This document shows, piece after piece, positions 29,067 through 37,235 of a stretch of DNA of 64,000 nt. The stretch is taken from the NCBI RefSeq assembly GCF_021502725.1, contig NZ_JAKFFS010000003.1:372001-436000 (forward strand), given 5' to 3'. Positions within the stretch are counted from its first letter, which is position 1. Each line of letters begins with the position of its first letter. Below the pieces are notes generated by a model. It had not been told where the DNA came from. It worked only from the letters and a program-made list of their open reading frames with translations, and did no database searches. The DNA is from Dyadobacter sp. CY345. Its GTDB lineage: Bacteria > Bacteroidota > Bacteroidia > Cytophagales > Spirosomataceae. Made by a program: the position numbers and the translations under genes.

Positions 29067-30734
29067 ATGATTGACCATATACTTTCTTTACTGATCGCCA
29101 TTCCCTTATTCGGAGCCGCTGCGGTTTCTGTCTGGCCTTCGCAACGTCCCGGTGATTTCAGGATGATCGCGCTTTCAGTATTGCTACTGGAATTATTGAC
29201 CGGATTATCCTTATTTCTCTTTTTTCAGAATCAAAATACGGGATATCAGTTAAGCGAAACGGTTGACTGGATCACATTGCCAATCGGATCTCTTGGCGTG
29301 GTTTCGATTGATTATGCGTTGGCAGTAGATGGTATCAGTTTTCCGCTGGTGATATTGGCTGTTGTTGTATTGTTCGTCGGTATGATCAGTTCATGGAGTA
29401 TCAGCCAGAAAACCAGGGCTTATTTTGCTTTATACCTTGTGTTAAGCGGAAGTGTGATCGGTTGTTTTCTGGCGCAGGATTTCTTCCTGTTTTACCTGTT
29501 TTTTGAGTTTATGCTGTTGCCGATGTATTTTCTTATCGGTTTGTGGGGTGGGCCAAGAAGGGAATATGCCGCACTCAAATTTTTCATTTATACATTTTTC
29601 GGATCGCTGTTAATTCTGATCGTGATGATCGGACTTTATCTTTCCGTGATCGACCCTGTGGAAACAGCCCGCGCAGTCGGTATTGTTGGTCCTGAAGATC
29701 TTGTACAGACGGATGTTATTTTACAAATTCAACAATGGCTTGCAGATGGCAGAATTGCCCCGGATCAGTTGGTTCATACTTTTCGCTTTGCCTATCTGAC
29801 GGATGCCGGAAATTATATTCCCGGTTCCATTTTAAGTCCTGAAACAGAATTTAATTTAATGGGTATACCTGTTCGCCTGCTTGCGTTCTGGTTTTTGTTT
29901 GCCGGTTTTGCTGTCAAACTTCCTGTATTCCCGGTGCATACCTGGTTGCCCGACGCACACGTTGAAGCACCGACACCTATTTCGGTTGTGCTGGCCGGAA
30001 TTCTTTTAAAAATCGGAGGTTATGGTTTTATCCGGATAGTAGATGGATTTTTCCCGGCTGAGGCTCAATACAGCATGATTCCTTTGGCAATACTCGGTAT
30101 GATTTCTATCGTATACGGCGGCTTCAATGCTCTGGCACAAACGGATCTGAAAAAGATGATTGCTTTTTCTTCGGTTTCACACATGGGTTTTGTGTTATTA
30201 GGTGTTGCAGCTTTCACGGCGGAAGGAATTAACGGAGCTATTTATCAGATGGTTAGCCATGGTATACTTTCTTCAATGCTCTTTCTTTTGGCCGGGGTAA
30301 TTTACGACCGGACCCACGACCGGCAAATTGATAATTACCGCGGTCTCATCGGACCGATGCCACGTTATACCATTCTGACTGGAATTGCCTTTTTTGCTTC
30401 CTTGGGATTACCCGGATTTTCGGGTTTTGTTGGAGAATTATTCACGCTGATGGGCGCGTTTCAGGCAGGTCCTTTGCCGGTCTGGATTCCGGCACTTTCA
30501 ACTTTGGGGATTGTTCTTGCCGCGGCTTATTTTCTCTGGACTTACCAGCGTATGTTTTTTGGAACGTTTTGGTACAAAGCGGACGATTCAATCATGCTTA
30601 CCGATCTGACAACCCGCGAAATTGCATTATTGACGCCATTAGCCGTTATTTCTGTATTGCTTGGGATTTTTCCGGGATTGCTATTTGATATGACCGGGCC
30701 AACGGTTCAGGCGTTTTTGGAGCGGTTACAGTAG
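29067..30734 (+). CDS. nuoM: NADH-quinone oxidoreductase subunit M
   Basis: The 555-residue subunit has about 14 helices. Diagnostic segments are FLFYLFFEFMLLPMYFLIGLWGG, REYAALKFFIYTFFGSLLIL, and VHTWLPDAHVEAPTPISVVLAGILLKIGGYG, with the conserved proton-pathway Glu and Lys. It lies 60 bases after nuoL; a small GAGCG/CGCTC hairpin sits in the gap. Where nuoN would be expected, a minus-strand toxin-antitoxin pair begins 16 bases after the stop. Confidence 0.95.
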   Translation: MIDHILSLLIAIPLFGAAAVSVWPSQRPGDFRMIALSVLLLELLTGLSLFLFFQNQNTGYQLSETVDWITLPIGSLGVVSIDYALAVDGISFPLVILAVVVLFVGMISSWSISQKTRAYFALYLVLSGSVIGCFLAQDFFLFYLFFEFMLLPMYFLIGLWGGPRREYAALKFFIYTFFGSLLILIVMIGLYLSVIDPVETARAVGIVGPEDLVQTDVILQIQQWLADGRIAPDQLVHTFRFAYLTDAGNYIPGSILSPETEFNLMGIPVRLLAFWFLFAGFAVKLPVFPVHTWLPDAHVEAPTPISVVLAGILLKIGGYGFIRIVDGFFPAEAQYSMIPLAILGMISIVYGGFNALAQTDLKKMIAFSSVSHMGFVLLGVAAFTAEGINGAIYQMVSHGILSSMLFLLAGVIYDRTHDRQIDNYRGLIGPMPRYTILTGIAFFASLGLPGFSGFVGELFTLMGAFQAGPLPVWIPALSTLGIVLAAAYFLWTYQRMFFGTFWYKADDSIMLTDLTTREIALLTPLAVISVLLGIFPGLLFDMTGPTVQAFLERLQ

Positions 30735-30749
30735 TTATTTTCAGGGCTC

Positions 30750-31010
30750 TTATTCATAGACATCTTTTCTATGTCCTAAGGTTATAACTTCAATAACTAA
30801 TTCCCGATCGAAAATATCATAAAGAACACGGTAATTGCCAATACGAATTCGGTAACCGCTTTTTCTACCTTTCAATTTTTTACATCCATCTGGACGCGGA
30901 TCACTTTGAAGCGCACCGATAGCTAAAATAATTGTAGGGACGATTTTTTCAGGAAGGTTTTCTAATTGTTTTTTAGCTTTTTTAGATAGGAAAAGAGTAT
31001 AATCAGACAT
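30750..31010 (-). CDS. RelE/ParE family toxin
   Basis: The 86-residue product matches RelE-type mRNA interferases: YTLFLSKKAKKQLENLP at the N-terminus, then DGCKKLKGRKSGYRIRIGNYRVLYDI, then ITLGHRKDVYE. The basic residues in the central strand and the C-terminal R-K-D-V-Y element are the usual catalytic set. Known members cleave mRNA on the ribosome. The start overlaps the antitoxin stop by 8 bases. Confidence 0.9.
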   Translation of the reverse strand: MSDYTLFLSKKAKKQLENLPEKIVPTIILAIGALQSDPRPDGCKKLKGRKSGYRIRIGNYRVLYDIFDRELVIEVITLGHRKDVYE

Positions 31011-31206
31011 TTTTATATTCTCTGCTCTTTAAGAAATCTGAGAATAAGATTCGGGTGCCGTCGTCTTCATTTTTTGCCTCATCATATAATCTTAGATCTT
31101 CCTGATCTTCCAATGCTTCAATAATGTTATCAAATTCCTTCTGAGAAAGTATGACGAGTTTTTCTCCATCATCATTCGTTGCGTATTTTGGATGTAAAGC
31201 GATCAT
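31003..31206 (-). CDS. Antitoxin of the RelE-type module
   Basis: The 67-residue acidic protein resembles Phd/RelB-type antitoxins. The N-terminal DNA-binding segment is KYATNDDGEKLVILSQKEFDNIIEAL, followed by an acidic tail that would wrap the toxin. It is first in the operon, as expected, and is translationally coupled to the toxin. Autorepression is likely by family analogy; I found no clear operator in the 140 bases upstream. Confidence 0.8.
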   Translation of the reverse strand: MIALHPKYATNDDGEKLVILSQKEFDNIIEALEDQEDLRLYDEAKNEDDGTRILFSDFLKSREYKNV

Positions 31207-31289
31207 AATCTTTTTGGTTACATTCGATAAATTGGGGAAATGAAATTTGGCCTATGGTATATCAATTTAAGTAATGATCTTATAATTTC

Positions 31290-31335
31290 AAAAATGACCT
31301 CTATTGAACCTAACGAATAATGTCAATAGAAGTCA
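31290..31335 (-). terminator. Terminator of the small lipoprotein gene
   Basis: On the minus strand TGACTTCTATTGA pairs with TCAATAGAGGTCA (13 bp, one G-T pair) and TTTTTG follows. The plus strand has an A-C mismatch at the wobble position, so the structure fits minus-strand RNA. Confidence 0.75.
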
Positions 31336-31347
31336 CTATTGTTACTA

Positions 31348-31752
31348 TTATTTCCCAAAAATCCGGTCCAGACTGAACCTGTTTTTCTTGGCCAAAACTT
31401 CCAGTTTTTGTTGCTGTTCATTTGTTAGTACATACAAAATCTCCTCTCTTTTCGCCTCGGAAAGCTGGTTATGATCGCGACGTTTGGCATCGTCATTTTT
31501 TGAAAGTTTTCTATCCTTCCGCGCGTACCGTTTCTCAATTTTCTTAATCTGCTTAACTTGTCTCTTTGAGAGATCAAGATCAGCTGCAAATTTTTCCAGA
31601 TTTTTTTCCAGCCGCTTATTGTTCAACTTCGGATTTACCGTGGAGGTTTCTTCATAATCATCAGAATCTTTTGAAGATTGGTTGGTCGACGTGGCGCATC
31701 CTGTGAAAAATAAGCCTGTTACGGTAAGAAAAAGAAAAATTAGTTTTTTCAT
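31348..31752 (-). CDS. Small helical lipoprotein, Spy/CpxP-like
   Basis: The 134-residue product has a lipobox (LFFTGC, Cys about 19). A low-complexity Ser/Asp linker follows, then a charged all-helical region: LDLSKRQVKQIKKIEKRYAR and EAKREEILYVLTNEQQQKLEVL. The two repeated helix motifs, the second with L-T-x-E-Q-Q, recall Spy/CpxP periplasmic chaperone-like proteins. That assignment is tentative. It has its own terminator. Confidence 0.65.
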   Translation of the reverse strand: MKKLIFLFLTVTGLFFTGCATSTNQSSKDSDDYEETSTVNPKLNNKRLEKNLEKFAADLDLSKRQVKQIKKIEKRYARKDRKLSKNDDAKRRDHNQLSEAKREEILYVLTNEQQQKLEVLAKKNRFSLDRIFGK

Positions 31753-31918
31753 TGATTGCTTTTTTGTTTGGAATGAAATGTTGTTGCTACTAACGAAGAT
31801 TACTTTCCAAAGAATATATACAAGGGTTGAAAAAATGAATACCTGAAAACTTCTTTCTTATTCCGGTAGATAATATGTCGATTCAAATAAAATAACAACC
31901 GCGACAAATCACTGATAG

Positions 31919-31926
31919 TATTTTTG
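31919..31926 (+). promoter_or_regulatory. Possible -7 box upstream of the NagX-like gene
   Basis: TATTTTTG fits TAnnTTTG; no clear -33 element accompanies it. The leader to 32031 would be about 100 bases. The surrounding gap 31753-32030 shows nothing else. Confidence 0.4.
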
Positions 31927-32030
31927 CCCAAGAATCCAGTAATTGTAGTTGTGTTTATGTCGGAAACCAAAAAAGCTTTTATTATCCGTCGTTTGTACCA
32001 AATTTAATTTCCTATACCTTAATTTTTTCA

Positions 32031-33146
32031 ATGAAAGAAAGCTCTACTTCACACCGGTTGTTGTCGCTTGATACACTGCGTGGATTTGACATGTTTTGGA
32101 TTTCCGGCGGCGAAGATATTTTTGCTGTTTTAGCCAAAGTTACCGGCTGGTCATGGGCCGTTTTGATTGCGCATCAACTAACGCATCCTGAGTGGAATGG
32201 TTTTCGCGCTTATGATTTAATTTTCCCGACTTTCCTTTTCATGGCAGGCGTTTCAACGCCGTTCTCTCTGGGAAGCCGTTTGGAAAAAGGTGTTCCTGCT
32301 TCTGATTTAATTCGCAAGGTGATCCAGCGTGGCATTGTTCTGGTACTTTTAGGTATCATTTATAACAATGGAATTTTTCATACCGAATGGCACAATATGC
32401 GCTATCCAAGTGTGCTCGGGCGTATCGGTCTTGCAGGAATGTTTGCGCAGATTATTTATTTATACACGGGAAAAACAAGTCGCTGGGTTTGGTTTGCAGG
32501 TTTGTTACTGGGTTATTGGGCATTTATGATGTATTTTCCTGTTCCAGGCTGTGAGGTCGGAATGATGACGATGGAATGTAATCCTACAAGTTATCTGGAC
32601 AGACTTATTCTTCCTGGTCGCCTGCACCTTAAAATTCATGATCCGGAAGGTTTGATTTCAACAATTCCTGCGATTGCAACCGGACTGATGGGCATATTTT
32701 CCGGAGAAATTTTGCGTACAGATGCGGCAAAACTTTCGCAAAATAAAAAAGTACTTTATCTGGTTGCTGGTGGTATTGTAAGTTTAATAATATCGCAAGT
32801 ATGGAATATTGTTTTTCCGATCAATAAGAATTTGTGGACCAGTTCGTTTGTGCTTTGCGCTGGCGGTTGCAGTACCCTTTTGCTTGCGTTATTCTATTGG
32901 GTTATTGATGTCTTAAATTACCGCCGCTGGACATTCTTTTTCGTGGTTATCGGTATGAATTCGATCGTTATTTACATGGTTGGGCGGTATATTAATTTTG
33001 AATATACGGCAGAAGCGCTTTTCGGAGGTGCGCTCGAATTCTTCCCGGAACCGGTTCAGGCTGTTGGCGGTGTGATTGCATTTATCATGGTTCAATGGAC
33101 ATTTATGTATTTGTTATGGAGAAATAAATTATTTTTGAAAGTTTAA
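32031..33146 (+). CDS. NagX-like / DUF5009 heparan-alpha-glucosaminide acetyltransferase-like membrane protein
   Basis: The 371-residue protein has about ten TM helices and the family opening SHRLLSLDTLRGFDMFWISGG. The conserved AYDLIFPTFLFMAGVSTPFSLGSR segment follows. Related proteins are predicted transmembrane acyltransferases (lysosomal HGSNAT family; bacterial NagX in N-acetylglucosamine use). The downstream gldA starts 22 bases later, so the two may share a transcript, though no functional link is known. Confidence 0.85.
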   Translation: MKESSTSHRLLSLDTLRGFDMFWISGGEDIFAVLAKVTGWSWAVLIAHQLTHPEWNGFRAYDLIFPTFLFMAGVSTPFSLGSRLEKGVPASDLIRKVIQRGIVLVLLGIIYNNGIFHTEWHNMRYPSVLGRIGLAGMFAQIIYLYTGKTSRWVWFAGLLLGYWAFMMYFPVPGCEVGMMTMECNPTSYLDRLILPGRLHLKIHDPEGLISTIPAIATGLMGIFSGEILRTDAAKLSQNKKVLYLVAGGIVSLIISQVWNIVFPINKNLWTSSFVLCAGGCSTLLLALFYWVIDVLNYRRWTFFFVVIGMNSIVIYMVGRYINFEYTAEALFGGALEFFPEPVQAVGGVIAFIMVQWTFMYLLWRNKLFLKV

Positions 33147-33168
33147 TTATTTACGCATTGAATTTATA

Positions 33169-33876
33169 ATGTCAATTCAGGTTACGAATCTTACGAAGGT
33201 ATATGGAACGCAGCGGGCGGTAGACGGGATTTCGTTTTCCCTGAAACCCGGAGAGATTGTAGGTTTTCTTGGCCCAAACGGCGCAGGGAAATCTACAACC
33301 ATGAAGATTCTGACCGGCTTCTTAAATGCAACTTCCGGCACAGCGACGGTAGCAGATTTCGATGTGAACGAGCAGCCAATGCCTGCCCGACGTTCCATTG
33401 GTTATCTGCCCGAACATAATCCGCTTTATCTGGATATGTATGTACGTGAATTCTTATTATTTTCAGGAAAATTATATGGAATGCGGGGCGCGTCATTAAA
33501 AGCAAGAGTTGAGGAAATGATAGCGCTTTGCGGACTTGAAGTTGAAAAAAGAAAAAAGATCGGACAATTATCAAAAGGGTATCGCCAGCGTGTGGGTTTA
33601 GCACAATCTTTCCTGCATGATCCTGCGGTGCTGATTCTGGACGAACCAACTACTGGTCTGGATCCCAACCAGATACAGGAAATCAGGGAGCTTATCCGGA
33701 CGGCGGGCCATAACAAAACCGTTCTTTTTTCAACCCACATTATGCAGGAAGTGGAGGCTTTATGCGACCGTGTGATCATCATCAACAAGGGACGTGTAGT
33801 GAGTGACAGTTCACTGGAAACATTAAGACAAACAGGCAAATCGCTCGAAGAAACTTTTCGAAGCCTTACCGTCTGA
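33169..33876 (+). CDS. gldA: Gliding motility-associated ABC transporter ATPase GldA
   Basis: The 235-residue ATPase has Walker A GPNGAGKSTT (about residues 36-45), signature LSKGYRQRVGLAQ, Walker B VLILDEPTTGLDPNQ, and the switch His in FSTHIMQEVEALCDR. The sequence SIGYLPEHNPLYLDMYVREFL is characteristic of GldA, which with GldF and GldG forms an ABC system linked to Bacteroidota gliding. gldF and gldG are not next to it here. Confidence 0.88.
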   Translation: MSIQVTNLTKVYGTQRAVDGISFSLKPGEIVGFLGPNGAGKSTTMKILTGFLNATSGTATVADFDVNEQPMPARRSIGYLPEHNPLYLDMYVREFLLFSGKLYGMRGASLKARVEEMIALCGLEVEKRKKIGQLSKGYRQRVGLAQSFLHDPAVLILDEPTTGLDPNQIQEIRELIRTAGHNKTVLFSTHIMQEVEALCDRVIIINKGRVVSDSSLETLRQTGKSLEETFRSLTV

Positions 33877-33930
33877 ATAATGGTTAATGATTAAGGGTTA
33901 ATTGTTTGTGAATAAAATTTAAAAGTCTGA

Positions 33931-33957
33931 TCGCCGACGGCCGATTGCCGACAGCCA
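33931..33957 (+). repeat. Intergenic GCCGA/GCCGACAGCCA repeat, copy 2
   Basis: The units TCGCCGAC, GGCCGA and TTGCCGACAGCCA share 15 exact bases (GATTGCCGACAGCCA) with 22483-22497. The rest of the 33877-34103 gap shows nothing definite. Confidence 0.55.
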
Positions 33958-34103
33958 CCAAATAATTAGAATTGCCTTAAAACAATTAAAAACCGGATTT
34001 TTTACTGTTGGAAATTGTTATCATTGTAATTATCGAAAATATATTTTAGCTCAACTTCTGAAAACTGCTTGAATATTACTTCCTCTAAAAAGTCGGAATA
34101 GAA

Positions 34104-37100
34104 ATGGAAAAAAGGTTGGGAAGCCATCTTCGTGTTGTTGTAGGTATTGTAGTTCTTGTGGTGTTTAGTACCGTTGCGGTGGCCTGGAAATTGATCCAGA
34201 CTGATCAGCCTTTTATGGAAATATTGGAACCTGTGAAAGAAAAGCAGGTGAAAAGCACACCTAAAAGTCGCCGCGATCCTGTCGTGGTTTTGCCTGAAAA
34301 TCAATGGGTAGACAGCACTTTGTCATCACTAACACTGGAACAAAAAATCGGCCAGTTGTTTATGGTGGCTACCTTCTCAAATCGCGATGAATCCACGACC
34401 AGATATATTGACAGACTGATCGACGAATATCATTTAGGAGGTTTAATTTTTTTCCAGGGCGGCCCGGTTCGTCAGGCACAGCTTACCAATCATTACCAGG
34501 CCCGTTCCAAAGTTCCGCTTTTTATCGGTATTGATGGAGAGTGGGGGTTAGGTATGCGTTTGGATAGTACCATTTCTTTTCCAAAACAAATGGTTTTAGG
34601 AGCCGTTCAGGATGACGAGCTTATTTACCGCATGGGCAGCGATATTGCCAGACAATGCCGTCGCCTGGGTATACAGATCAATTTTGCTCCTGTTTCTGAT
34701 ATTAATAGTAATGCCAACAATCCGGTCATTGGTATCCGTTCTTTTGGTGAAGATCGTGAAAATGTAACGCGCAAGGCAGTTGCCTATATGAAAGGTTTGC
34801 AGCATAACGGTGTGATCGCCACTGCAAAACATTTTCCCGGGCATGGTGATACTGATGCCGATTCTCATTTTACACTGCCCGTACTTACTCATACAGAGCA
34901 ACAACTCAACGAGGTGGATCTTTATCCTTATCGCCAACTGATTGCAGACAGTTTGATGGGCGTTTTGAGCGGGCATTTGTTTATTCCTGCTTTGGATAAT
35001 ACCCCGCAGCTTGCAAGTTCGCTTTCAGATAAAGTGATCAACGGATTACTTAAAAAACAGATGGGTTTTCGCGGTCTTGTTTTTACAGATGCGATGAATA
35101 TGCGTGGTGTTTTGAAAACCGGGCGTGCTGCTGAGGTTAACCTGAAAGCTTTGATTGCAGGAAATGACGTTTTGCTTTATCCTGAAAATGTTGCAGAAAC
35201 GATCACCAAAATTAAAGAGGCACTTAATCAGGGTACCATCTCGCAGAAATTTCTGGATGATAAAGTAAAGCGGATTTTGCAGGCCAAATATTGGTCTGGT
35301 TTAGGGGAATATCAACCCATTGATATCAACAATTTATATGCTGACCTGAATACGGAAGATAGTAAACAACTGATCAGAGAAATCGGCGAAGCGTCAGTAA
35401 CGGTTGTTAAAAACGAAAATGGAATTTTGCCGGTGCGGGAGATAGAAGGCCAGAATATGGCAGCTGTGAGCATTGGAGAAGGGGTTAATTCGGTTTTCCA
35501 AAAAATGCTGATGACCTACAAGCCAATCCGGCCTTATTCATTTTGGGAGGAGCCAAGTCAGGAACAGATAACGGAAATGCTGAATTACTTGCAGCCTTAT
35601 GAAACGGTTGTGGTCGGTGTGCACGGCATCGCTTCAAATCCAAAACGTAATTATGGCGTTTCGTCCGGCTCAGCAGAGTTTGTCAGACAATTGAAACAGC
35701 AAGGCAAAAAGGTAATACTTTGTCTGTTTGGTACGCCGTACAGTATCCAGTTTTTCCCTGAAACAGATGCTTTGATCTGTGCCAATCAGGATGGAACTGA
35801 CCAGCAGGAAATTGTCCCGCAGATTATTTTTGGAGCGTTGGCATCGCAAGGCCGATTGCCTGTCTCGGTATCGATTTATAAGGCAGGTGACGGGGTAACA
35901 ACGGAGACGATTAATCGAATCAGTTTTGGAACTCCGGAAAGTGTCGGGATGAATGGCGCGACGCTTAAAAATATTGATGAAATCGCAAATGCAGCTGTAA
36001 ACGATCGAATTTTCCCGGGATGTCAGGTGGTTGTGGCAAGAAAAGGAAAAGTGGTATATGACAAATCATTTGGCGGGCTCAGTTATCGCACGCCCGAACG
36101 AGTGACTTCTGAAACGATTTATGATGTAGCCTCGGTAACCAAAATGGCCGCGACTTTGCAATCGATCATGTTGTTATATGATCGGAAACTGATCAATCTG
36201 GATGAACGCGCTTCTCATTATTTGCCAGAATTGCACGCGACAAACAAACAGAATTTCACCATCCGGGATCTTTTGATGCACCGTTCGGGCCTTGTGTCCT
36301 TTTACCCTACTTTGTGGGACAGGACAAAAACAAGTGCCGGAGGACTGTTGCCTGAATATTATAGTTCCAAGCCGGATAGTATTTACATTCTTCAGGTGGC
36401 TCCGAGGTTGTTTGCAAAACCCGCGCTGCGTGATTCAGTCTGGAAATGGGTTGTGAAATCTCCGATGAATAACACCAGAGACAAGTCCGGAAAATATGGA
36501 TATCTATATAGCGATTTGGGTTTTCTGACATTGCAGAAAATTGTAGAGAAAATTACAGCACAGCCTTTGGATGTTTTTGTGACAACGAATATTTACGAAC
36601 CGCTTGGTCTTAATTATACGGGTTTTAATCCGCTAAGACGGTTTTCTGAAAAACAAATTGCACCGACCGAACAGGATTGCCGTTTTCGTAACCAACTGCT
36701 TCAAGGTACTGTTCATGATCAGATGGCGGCAGTTATGGGTGGCGTCTCCGGTCACGCAGGTTTATTTTCAACCGCAACAAACCTGGCCGTTCTTTTTCAA
36801 ATGGATTTGTGGAAAGGTAGATATGGCGGAAAAGTGTTCTTTCAACCGGGTACTGTTCAGTTGTTTGCACGTATGTACGACGAAGCACACCACCGCGGCT
36901 TGGGTTGGGATAAGGCGCCGGTAGATGGAAATAGTTCTTATGTTTCTGCGCAAGCCTCTGTGAACTCATTTGGGCATACCGGCTTTACAGGCGCAATTGT
37001 CTGGGTAGATCCGGATGAAGACCTGGTGTTTGTCTTTTTATCTAACCGTATCAACCCTGATCCTGAAAATAACGGCATCACGACACAACGCACCCGTCGT

Positions 37101-37157
37101 AGAATTCACGATGTAGTATATACCTCACTTCTGGAAAGGAAAAGCATTCTTCATTAA
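34104..37157 (+). CDS. GH3 (NagZ-like) and beta-lactamase-fold fusion protein
   Basis: The 1017-residue protein begins with a signal anchor (VVVGIVVLVVFSTVAVAW, about residues 11-28). A GH3 beta-N-acetylglucosaminidase domain spans about 70-400. It has the NagZ signature AKHFPGHGDTDADSH and the nucleophile region VFTDAMNMRGV. A GH3 C-terminal-like domain covers about 410-610. A class C lactamase-like domain covers about 620-1010 with SxxK in DVASVTKMAATL, YSD in YLYSDLGF (in place of YxN), and HTG in SFGHTGFTG. The combination suggests peptidoglycan turnover in the envelope: sugar removal plus peptide or ester hydrolysis. Confidence 0.9.
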   Translation: MEKRLGSHLRVVVGIVVLVVFSTVAVAWKLIQTDQPFMEILEPVKEKQVKSTPKSRRDPVVVLPENQWVDSTLSSLTLEQKIGQLFMVATFSNRDESTTRYIDRLIDEYHLGGLIFFQGGPVRQAQLTNHYQARSKVPLFIGIDGEWGLGMRLDSTISFPKQMVLGAVQDDELIYRMGSDIARQCRRLGIQINFAPVSDINSNANNPVIGIRSFGEDRENVTRKAVAYMKGLQHNGVIATAKHFPGHGDTDADSHFTLPVLTHTEQQLNEVDLYPYRQLIADSLMGVLSGHLFIPALDNTPQLASSLSDKVINGLLKKQMGFRGLVFTDAMNMRGVLKTGRAAEVNLKALIAGNDVLLYPENVAETITKIKEALNQGTISQKFLDDKVKRILQAKYWSGLGEYQPIDINNLYADLNTEDSKQLIREIGEASVTVVKNENGILPVREIEGQNMAAVSIGEGVNSVFQKMLMTYKPIRPYSFWEEPSQEQITEMLNYLQPYETVVVGVHGIASNPKRNYGVSSGSAEFVRQLKQQGKKVILCLFGTPYSIQFFPETDALICANQDGTDQQEIVPQIIFGALASQGRLPVSVSIYKAGDGVTTETINRISFGTPESVGMNGATLKNIDEIANAAVNDRIFPGCQVVVARKGKVVYDKSFGGLSYRTPERVTSETIYDVASVTKMAATLQSIMLLYDRKLINLDERASHYLPELHATNKQNFTIRDLLMHRSGLVSFYPTLWDRTKTSAGGLLPEYYSSKPDSIYILQVAPRLFAKPALRDSVWKWVVKSPMNNTRDKSGKYGYLYSDLGFLTLQKIVEKITAQPLDVFVTTNIYEPLGLNYTGFNPLRRFSEKQIAPTEQDCRFRNQLLQGTVHDQMAAVMGGVSGHAGLFSTATNLAVLFQMDLWKGRYGGKVFFQPGTVQLFARMYDEAHHRGLGWDKAPVDGNSSYVSAQASVNSFGHTGFTGAIVWVDPDEDLVFVFLSNRINPDPENNGITTQRTRRRIHDVVYTSLLERKSILH

Positions 37158-37170
37158 TCAGTTACAAATG

Positions 37171-37232
37171 TATTTCAAAAATATCTCTAACTTTACCTTG
37201 ACAAAGGTTAGTGAAAAGACATTTTTGAAATA
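37171..37232 (+). other. Nested stem-loops in the leader of the large T9SS gene
   Basis: The outer arms TATTTCAAAAAT (37171-37182) and ATTTTTGAAATA (37221-37232) are perfectly complementary. An inner stem, CTAACTTT (37187-37194) with AAAGGTTAG (37204-37211, skipping none and with one G-T pair), can form too. The outer arm ends 3 bases before the ATG at 37236. Confidence 0.6.
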
Positions 37233-37235
37233 TAC

